In this document: piece after piece, positions 58,626 to 64,000 of the stretch
How the letters are laid out: the number at the start of each line of letters is the position of its first letter
Position numbering within the stretch: the first letter of the stretch is position 1
Assembly: GCA_965214125.1 (NCBI GenBank)
Contig: CBDCBA010000031.1
Location: 1 to 64,000 of the forward strand
DNA: 64,000 nucleotides
Reading direction: 5' to 3'
DNA from: CBDCBA01 sp965214125
GTDB taxonomy: Bacteria; Planctomycetota; Phycisphaerae; Tepidisphaerales; Tepidisphaeraceae
Notes under the pieces: model-generated
Database searches by the model: none
The model's input: only the letters and a program-made list of their open reading frames with translations
What the model was told of the DNA's origin: nothing
Translations under genes and position numbers: made by a program

Positions 58626-60179
58626 ATGGCCACGCTGCTTCGCCGACTCTTCCCGCTCGTGCTGACCGGCGGACTCGTCGCGGGGGCGGCGGGCCTCGCC
58701 GACGATGCCGGGCGACGCGCGGCGATGATCGAGCGGCTGGGCGACCGGAGCTTTACCGTCCGCACGGTGGCCGAGGCCGAGCTACTTCGCGCGGCGATGG
58801 CCGACCCGGAGCTGGCGGCGCTGGTGTCGGAGACGGCGGCGTCGCACCCGCTGCCGGAGGTTCGGGCGCGGGCCCGCCAGGTGCAGGAACGCCTGGCCGA
58901 GTGGCGGCGATTCGGCGAAAGCCGGATCACCATTCAGGCCGCCGACGTCACCGCGTTGGAGGCCGCCCATCTGCTGGTCGAGGCGATCCACGACACCGTC
59001 GGCGACAGCGGCACAACGCAGGGCTTGCAAATCGGGCTTTGGCCTGAGGACGAACCCTTCCGCAACAACGACGACGCCCGCGAACGCCGCGTGACGCTCG
59101 ACGTGGTCGACCAGCCCTTCTGGACCGCCATCGAGATGGTCTGCGAGCAGACGCAGCTTTGGCCGCTCGAACACCAGGAAGGCCTGCGTTTCGGCTGGTC
59201 TGGGTCGGCCACGCCGCGGTTTCCGCGGGGGGACACCGCAGCGCATGACGTCACCGGCCACGCGGCGCGGGTGGAGTTGACATCGATCAATCGGCACCTG
59301 TCGCGCAGTGCCGAACTGCGGGCCGGCGACGACGGCGGCGTGGTGGCAGAAAACATCAACGGCGGCAGCAACCTGTCGGCGCAGCTGCGCCTGCTGATCG
59401 AGCCGAAGCTTCGCGTCGCCAACCAGGCGGCGCAGGTGCGGATCACCCGCGCGGTTGACGAGGCGGGCAACAGTTTGATCGCGCGCAACCGCGGCGGGCG
59501 GACGGGCGTGCAGTTTGGCCAGTCCGGCTGGACCGCGCGTGTCGGCCTGCCGCTGGACGCGCAGGCCGCGCGGGAGAGCGGCCGGATCGCCGAACTCTCC
59601 GGCACGGTCTCCCTCGAGGCGGCGGTCGAGATGCGAACGCTTCGCCTAGACCTCGCCGACGCGATCGCGAGCGTGGTCGCGGCGGCGGACGAGCAGATCG
59701 CGAACGCGGACCCCGCCGTCGAGGCCGGCGACACCGCCCTCGCCGCCAGCGAGGTCGATTTCCAAGTCGAGGAGGCGGGCTGGACGTTGCGGGTTGAGCG
59801 CATCGCCGTCCCCGCGATTCCCGCAGCCATGCGGCGGGCGATGCGGCGTGGCGACGGAAGCGGGTCGGTCCCGCAGGTGCAGCTCTGGCTCAGCATCGAA
59901 GGCCGCAACCTGGCCGGCATCGAGCAGGACTGGGCGCGGCGTCGGGCGATGATCGAGGGAGTCGAGTTCCGCACGGCCGACGGCGCCGCCTGGGATCTTC
60001 AAGGCCGCTCCGAGGACGTGGACACGCAGGCGTCGCGCCTCGACCTCGAGCTGACTTTTTCGGATTGGAGTCAGAAGCGCGGCGTGCCGACGGAGGTCGT
60101 CTGGTCGGTCGCGACGCGCACGCGGACGCTCAGCATCCCGTTCATGTTTCGCGACATCCCGCTGCCGAGCCTCGACTGA
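58626..60179 (+). CDS. Exported protein with short secretin-like modules, unknown
   Basis: A 517-residue protein with signal peptide LLRRLFPLVLTGGLVAGAAG. An early helical part (DAGRRAAMIERLGDRSFTVR onward) is followed by modules of the pattern 'v.l...d.pl..al..i......l': one near 100-122 (ITIQAADVTALEAAHLLVEA) and one near 155-190 (RVTLDVVDQPFWTAIEMVCE). The C-terminal half is a beta-rich unknown domain ending FMFRDIPLPSLD. I do not recognise a family. The pattern matches the modules in the next gene, so the two proteins may act together in the envelope. Confidence 0.65.
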   Translation: MATLLRRLFPLVLTGGLVAGAAGLADDAGRRAAMIERLGDRSFTVRTVAEAELLRAAMADPELAALVSETAASHPLPEVRARARQVQERLAEWRRFGESRITIQAADVTALEAAHLLVEAIHDTVGDSGTTQGLQIGLWPEDEPFRNNDDARERRVTLDVVDQPFWTAIEMVCEQTQLWPLEHQEGLRFGWSGSATPRFPRGDTAAHDVTGHAARVELTSINRHLSRSAELRAGDDGGVVAENINGGSNLSAQLRLLIEPKLRVANQAAQVRITRAVDEAGNSLIARNRGGRTGVQFGQSGWTARVGLPLDAQAARESGRIAELSGTVSLEAAVEMRTLRLDLADAIASVVAAADEQIANADPAVEAGDTALAASEVDFQVEEAGWTLRVERIAVPAIPAAMRRAMRRGDGSGSVPQVQLWLSIEGRNLAGIEQDWARRRAMIEGVEFRTADGAAWDLQGRSEDVDTQASRLDLELTFSDWSQKRGVPTEVVWSVATRTRTLSIPFMFRDIPLPSLD

Positions 60180-60239
60180 CGCCGCGGCCGCGGGGCGAGC
60201 TTCGGTTGGCGGCGGGGCAACGTCGGGTAGGATGGGGCC

Positions 60240-61508
60240 ATGCCTGCCCCGACGCACCGCCCCCTTGGCCTTCGCCGCCGCTCCGCCACGCTGGCGATTG
60301 CCGGCGTGGCCACGCTGCTTGGCCTGTCGGTCGCGTTCGCCGCGGCGCAGGACGATGCCGCCCGGTCCGCTCGCGGCGCGCAGCCGCAAACCGACGCGCT
60401 GGTGAACCGCGTGCTCGACGCGCCGGTCAAGCTCAACCTCATCGACCGTCCGTTGCCCGAGGTGCTCGACGCCATCAGCGACGTCAGCGGCGTGCCGTTC
60501 CGTGTGGAGGAGTCAACCTACGCGCTGCTGCCCTACGGCCGCGACACGCCGATCAGCGTAACCGTCACCAGCCGCCCGCTGCGCGAGACGCTCGAGCTCA
60601 TCTCCCAGCGCCTCGCGCTCGAGTTCAAGCTGGGCGAGGAGACCGTGGAGCTGAGGCCGCTGCCGCCGCTGGCCCGCAGCGGCCGCCGCGCGACGGTCGA
60701 GGAGGTCGCGATGCTCGATCTGCTCGCGGGTGTTCGACTCGACCTCATCGACGACCGCCCCACTGCCGCCCAGCTTCTGGAGGCGGTCGATTTGAAGCTC
60801 CAGGACCTCGACGCCGCCGCCGAACAGGCGGGCCAGCCGGTGCCCGGCTACGTCGTCGAAAACCGCCTCGACGACCTAATGCGCGACCGCCGCGTCTTCG
60901 TCGCCCGCGACGCCACGCTCGCCGACGCGATGGAGTCGATCCACGAGCAGACCGGCGGCACGTGGTACCCGTGGGGTGACACGCTTGCGGTCGTCGCGAA
61001 GGACGTGTGGGTTAACCGCATGCTCGACCGCCGTGTCACGCTCAGCTACGACCGCGTCGAGCTGCCCACGGTCATCAAAGAACTGCAGGAGGCGACGGGC
61101 GTGGCGTTCCGCGTCGAGCCCGGCACGCTGCAGCGCGTGCCCGAGCAGTTCCGCCGCGTACGGTTCAACTCCGAGAACGGCACCGTGCGCGACGCCCTCG
61201 AATCGCTCGCGGCCGTGACGGGCGTCGGCTACGCGGTGGCCGAGGACGGCGTCTACCTTGGCTATCGCGAGGAGGAGGAGGCGGGCTTCGGCGGCAACCT
61301 TCAGCGTGGCAACGGCTCGGGCGGCAGGCCGATCCTGAGCGTCGACCTCGGCGACGGCACGGCCCTGCTCCTCTACGAAAGCGACCTGCCCGCCGATGTG
61401 CGCGACCGACTGCTGCAACGCCGCGATGAGGAGATCCGCCGCCTGGTCGAACAGCTCGATCAGCCCACCGACACCCCCGCCTCCACCCCCACCTCCGCCG
61501 GTGATTAG
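60240..61508 (+). CDS. Exported protein with repeated STN/secretin-like modules
   Basis: A 422-residue exported protein (signal LAIAGVATLLGLSVAFAAAQ). About five copies of a short module follow: near 62-92 (VKLNLIDRPLPEVLDAISDV), 105-142 (ISVTVTSRPLRETLELISQR), 217-255 (RRVFVARDATLADAMESIHE), 264-294 (RVTLSYDRVELPTVIKELQE) and 305-342. Each has beta-strand, 'l.dal..l...tg..f.v', strand, as in secretin/TonB short N-terminal (STN) domains. No secretin pore domain is present. It could be a periplasmic adapter. The gene ends the moxR-led run and is convergent with a small membrane protein gene, 16 bp apart. Confidence 0.7.
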   Translation: MPAPTHRPLGLRRRSATLAIAGVATLLGLSVAFAAAQDDAARSARGAQPQTDALVNRVLDAPVKLNLIDRPLPEVLDAISDVSGVPFRVEESTYALLPYGRDTPISVTVTSRPLRETLELISQRLALEFKLGEETVELRPLPPLARSGRRATVEEVAMLDLLAGVRLDLIDDRPTAAQLLEAVDLKLQDLDAAAEQAGQPVPGYVVENRLDDLMRDRRVFVARDATLADAMESIHEQTGGTWYPWGDTLAVVAKDVWVNRMLDRRVTLSYDRVELPTVIKELQEATGVAFRVEPGTLQRVPEQFRRVRFNSENGTVRDALESLAAVTGVGYAVAEDGVYLGYREEEEAGFGGNLQRGNGSGGRPILSVDLGDGTALLLYESDLPADVRDRLLQRRDEEIRRLVEQLDQPTDTPASTPTSAGD

Positions 61509-61524
61509 CGGGAAACGAGCGGGG

Positions 61525-62019
61525 TCACTCGGCGTCGCTCACGGCGTTCACGTCGCGCGGGCTCAGCACGCCGGAATCATTCTCCGCCGCGCTGTCGGGC
61601 CAACTGAAGACAACGACCAGCGCCAGGATCGCGATGACGGCGGCGAGCAGGGCCATGATGACCGGGACGCTGAGGGAGCTGTCGCCGGTAGGAATGTTCA
61701 GGACGTCGATGTCGGGTGCCTCGCCCATGCGGGCGGAGCGTTCCATGTCGCGGTCGCCGAGGCTGCCGGTCGTGGTGCTTTGGCGATCGTTGCTGCGACT
61801 GACGGGGCCGGTCGTGCCGCTGGCGTCAGTCACGGCGCCGCCGGTGCCGAGCGTGCCGGGGACCGTGGACGGCTTGGGCCCGGCGGGATCGGTCGTATCG
61901 CCGCGCTCGCGCCGCACCGACGGGTTTCGCTCGGCGTCGTAGGCGGCTCCGGCACGCCCGCCGCGGGCGGGCTTGGGCGTGGTCGTCGGCGGGATGACTG
62001 GTTTGACGTCGTTGCGCAT
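61525..62019 (-). CDS. Small membrane protein with proline/threonine-rich cytoplasmic part
   Basis: From ATG 62019 it is 164 residues. The first 110 are disordered and rich in Pro, Thr, Arg and Gly (VIPPTTTPKPARGGRAGAAY), then comes one membrane helix near 120-145 (SVPVIMALLAAVIAILALVV) and a short tail. Orientation is unclear. I recognise no family. It follows the glycoside-hydrolase-like gene on the same strand (73 bp between them); nothing else is visible in that gap. Confidence 0.5.
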   Translation of the reverse strand: MRNDVKPVIPPTTTPKPARGGRAGAAYDAERNPSVRRERGDTTDPAGPKPSTVPGTLGTGGAVTDASGTTGPVSRSNDRQSTTTGSLGDRDMERSARMGEAPDIDVLNIPTGDSSLSVPVIMALLAAVIAILALVVVFSWPDSAAENDSGVLSPRDVNAVSDAE

Positions 62020-62092
62020 GGCGGGGCGGGGCGTGCGGGAAGTGACAGGGTACCGTTTCGCGACGAAGTTGCCGAGTCTGCAATCTGCGCCG

Positions 62093-63505
62093 TCAATTGC
62101 TCTCAGTCTCCTGCGGACGCCGGTCCACGAGCAACTCGACGCCCTCGACGTTCTCGCCCGACATCTGCGGCGCCCGATAGACACCTTCGTCCACGTAGAC
62201 CGGCGTGATGTGCTTCCACGCGCCGTCGATCTTGACGATCACTCGATATTGGCCCGGCTTGGGAACGTCGACGGACCAGGTGCCGCCGTCCTGAGTTGCC
62301 ACGAGCGGTGCGGGCCGCCAGTCGGCGGGGCGAAGCGGGTGATGGGCGGGCTCGCTCCACGCGTCGGCGACGGCGTCGGGCAGCACATCGAGCACGCCGC
62401 GGCTGAACCAGAGGACAAGCCCGCCGACGCCGTTCTCGCGGGCGTGATCGACGACCGTCGCAAGGTCCGCCGCCGGCAAATCCGGGCCGTCGCCGACGAG
62501 GCGAACGCCGGGAACGAGCACGTCGAGCCGGCCGTCGCCGAGCGTTTGCACCTGTTCGACTTGCTGGTCGATGCTCGCGACGGTCGCCTTGGCGTCCATG
62601 CGGTAGCACTGCGGCAGGTACTCGTCCCACAACGGCCGGCCTTCGTCGGTCCGCCAGGCCATCCAGGTGGGCCAGTCGCAGGCGTAATTGTCGAGCGACC
62701 ACGGGTGCGGCGCGGGGCTGACGCTGACGATCAGGCCCGGCCGGCGCTGCTTGATTTCCGTCGCGAACCGCTTCGCGTAGGCCGTCACCTTGTCGGCACG
62801 CCACTGCACCCACGCCGGGTCGCGCGGGTCCGCCGGTGGCTCGCGGCCGTCGTGTTCCTCCTTGTATAGCGCGACGGTGTACGGGTCGTACCCCATCTCG
62901 ACGGGCATGGCGATGCGGTCGTCGAGCTGCACGCCGTCGAGGTCGTAGCGGTCAACCGCCTCGAGCACGATGTCGAGCAAGAGCTGCTGCGGGCCTGTGT
63001 GCAGCGGGTTCATCCAGACGAACGGGTTCTGCTCGCCGACGAAGGCGCCGTCTCGCGTCTGCGTGAGCCAACCCTTCTCCTTTGCGATCTCGCGCAGCTC
63101 GTTGTCCGTCTCCTTGTACGCCGCCATGAAGCCGTACTCGAACCAGGCGATCGCAAGCATCTCGTTGCGGTGCGCCTCGATGACCGCCTCCTGGAGCAAA
63201 TCGCGTTGCAGCTCCGGCGGGGCGTCGTTGATCTTGAGCGGCACGCCGATGAGCGCGTCCATCGTGGGGCTGGGGAACTCGGTGTAGCCGTTCTTCCAGC
63301 ACTCGATGTAGACGACGTTCAGGCCGAGTTCGCGCAGGCGCTGCATGCTGGCGGCGGTTTGCTCGGGCGAGGCGAGGGCGGTGTTGGCGGTGGTCGTCAT
63401 CCACGTGCCGCGCGCTTCGGCGACAGGCTCGGCCCAGGCCGCCGCGCAGGTGGTGCAGATGGCGAGGAGCGACAGAACGGCGGGCAGGAGTCGAGGTCGA
63501 AGCAT
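62093..63505 (-). CDS. Secreted glycoside-hydrolase-like protein (GHL10/DUF187 type)
   Basis: A 470-residue exported protein; the ATG at 63505 gives the signal peptide LRPRLLPAVLSLLAICTTCA. The TIM-barrel part begins EARGTWMTTTANTALASPEQ and continues LNVVYIECWKNGYTEFPSPT, EMLAIAWFEYGFMAAYKETD and DRYDLDGVQLDDRIAMPVEM, then VSPAPHPWSLDNYACDWPTW, the order seen in glycoside-hydrolase-like family 10 proteins. A small C-terminal beta domain (QYRVIVKIDGAWKHITPVYV) follows. It probably acts on a polysaccharide outside the cell; catalytic residues are not confidently assigned. It diverges from the Gfo/Idh/MocA gene (67 bp). Confidence 0.85.
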   Translation of the reverse strand: MLRPRLLPAVLSLLAICTTCAAAWAEPVAEARGTWMTTTANTALASPEQTAASMQRLRELGLNVVYIECWKNGYTEFPSPTMDALIGVPLKINDAPPELQRDLLQEAVIEAHRNEMLAIAWFEYGFMAAYKETDNELREIAKEKGWLTQTRDGAFVGEQNPFVWMNPLHTGPQQLLLDIVLEAVDRYDLDGVQLDDRIAMPVEMGYDPYTVALYKEEHDGREPPADPRDPAWVQWRADKVTAYAKRFATEIKQRRPGLIVSVSPAPHPWSLDNYACDWPTWMAWRTDEGRPLWDEYLPQCYRMDAKATVASIDQQVEQVQTLGDGRLDVLVPGVRLVGDGPDLPAADLATVVDHARENGVGGLVLWFSRGVLDVLPDAVADAWSEPAHHPLRPADWRPAPLVATQDGGTWSVDVPKPGQYRVIVKIDGAWKHITPVYVDEGVYRAPQMSGENVEGVELLVDRRPQETESN

Positions 63506-63572
63506 GGCGGGCACGGCGGGTGGCGTAAGCTGGCGGCGGACAACGCCCGCGCTCTAGTCTTCTATAACCATT

Positions 63573-64000
63573 ATGCCAGATTCCTTCAAGATTGCCCTCG
63601 TCGGTGCCGGCGGCATTGCGGCCGCCCACCGGGCCGCCGCCGAAGCCCTCGGCACGGTCGAGATCGTCGCCATCGTCGACTCCAGCCCGCACGCCCGCGA
63701 GGCGAGCCAGATTCCCGCGTTCGCGGACGTCGCGGCGCTTCTGGCCGACGGGGACAAGCCCGACGCGGCCATCGTCTGCACGCCCCCGGGCGCGCGGCAG
63801 GCGTTGATCGAGCCGCTGTTGCAGGCCGGCCTTCCGGTGTTGTGCGAGAAGCCGCTGGCCCGCACGCTCGCCGAGGCGACGCCGCTGGTCACGCTCGCCC
63901 AGCAGCACGCCCGCGTGCCGACGGCCGTCGCCTACTGCCATCGGTTCACGCCGGCCGTCGTCGAGATGCGCCGCCGCCTGGCCGCAGGCGTGCTCGGCAC
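63573..64000 (+). CDS. Gfo/Idh/MocA-family oxidoreductase, 3' end cut by window edge
   Basis: The first 142 residues are visible. FKIALVGAGGIAAAHRAAAE is the NAD(P)-binding Rossmann start (GxGGIxxxH), AIVCTPPGARQALIEPLLQA and VLCEKPLARTLAEATPLVTL (EKP motif) follow, then VAYCHRFTPAVVEMRRRLAA. Members oxidise or reduce sugars, inositols or related compounds using NAD(P). The substrate domain lies beyond the window. The ATG at 63573 is preceded by an AT-rich stretch (TCTATAACCATT). The divergent neighbour is a glycoside-hydrolase-like protein, a pairing consistent with sugar metabolism. Confidence 0.92.
   Translation, partial: MPDSFKIALVGAGGIAAAHRAAAEALGTVEIVAIVDSSPHAREASQIPAFADVAALLADGDKPDAAIVCTPPGARQALIEPLLQAGLPVLCEKPLARTLAEATPLVTLAQQHARVPTAVAYCHRFTPAVVEMRRRLAAGVLG

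Overview
The window reads as chromosomal DNA of a GC-rich member of the Planctomycetota, probably of the Phycisphaerae type. Evidence: two PEP-CTERM surface proteins with the planctomycetal tail (VPEPASLSLLALGG / IPEPTSLALLGIGG, then an arginine cluster), a type IV pilin-like protein with an H-X9-DG ending plus two relatives lacking the pilin helix, a 17-kb MoxR/DUF58/BatA/coiled-coil/prenyltransferase-repeat cluster, a CxPxR sulfatase, and frequent GTG starts. The assignment is inference from gene content; no rRNA, tRNA or CRISPR array was seen.

Layout. 1-7.9 kb: housekeeping and envelope genes (PhzF-like, DUF547 lipoprotein, ychF, an M28 peptidase coupled to a 45-residue lipoprotein, MATE exporter, SIMPL protein). 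7.9-10.2 kb: a small accessory patch with a toxin-antitoxin pair whose ParE-type toxin has an amber stop, an unknown gene, and an HNH endonuclease with a small partner. 10.3-16.9 kb: ileS behind a two-hairpin leader, a zinc-type dehydrogenase, a PurM-family protein, pgeF, coaD. 16.9-20.2 kb: a cobalamin riboswitch reading into a PEP-CTERM protein, an H-X9-DG pilin-like protein and perhaps a DUF58 protein. 20.2-22.8 kb: priA, carrying a palindromic repeat inserted in frame. 22.9-28.1 kb: trpB and trpA, separated by a REP-associated tyrosine transposase lying between two REP pairs, then hemL. 28.3-30.4 kb: dnaK behind a consensus sigma-54 promoter. 30.3-44.4 kb: two paralogous membrane-anchored pilin-like proteins, nitroreductase, hrpA, sugar isomerase, sulfatase, transglutaminase, second PEP-CTERM protein, PIN-PhoH ATPase, phosphomannose isomerase, mutM. 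44.5-61.5 kb: eleven co-directional genes from moxR to a protein with secretin-like short repeats; they include a JAMM/JAB-like protein of lower GC3. 61.5-64 kb: a one-span membrane protein, a glycoside-hydrolase-like protein and the start of a Gfo/Idh/MocA oxidoreductase.

The most unusual features are non-coding or semi-coding. (1) A very good cobalamin riboswitch controls secreted/surface genes instead of B12 transport or synthesis genes. (2) The transposase at 25 kb sits amid copies of a GTAG-headed palindrome recurring at 31.2 kb, and related GTAG/ATAG hairpins lie in the wider convergent gene gaps. (3) Two further palindromic repeat families occur at priA: one downstream of it and one translated as about 35 extra residues inside it. 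(4) dnaK has a sigma-54 promoter upstream and a terminator that lies inside the coding end of the convergent gene.
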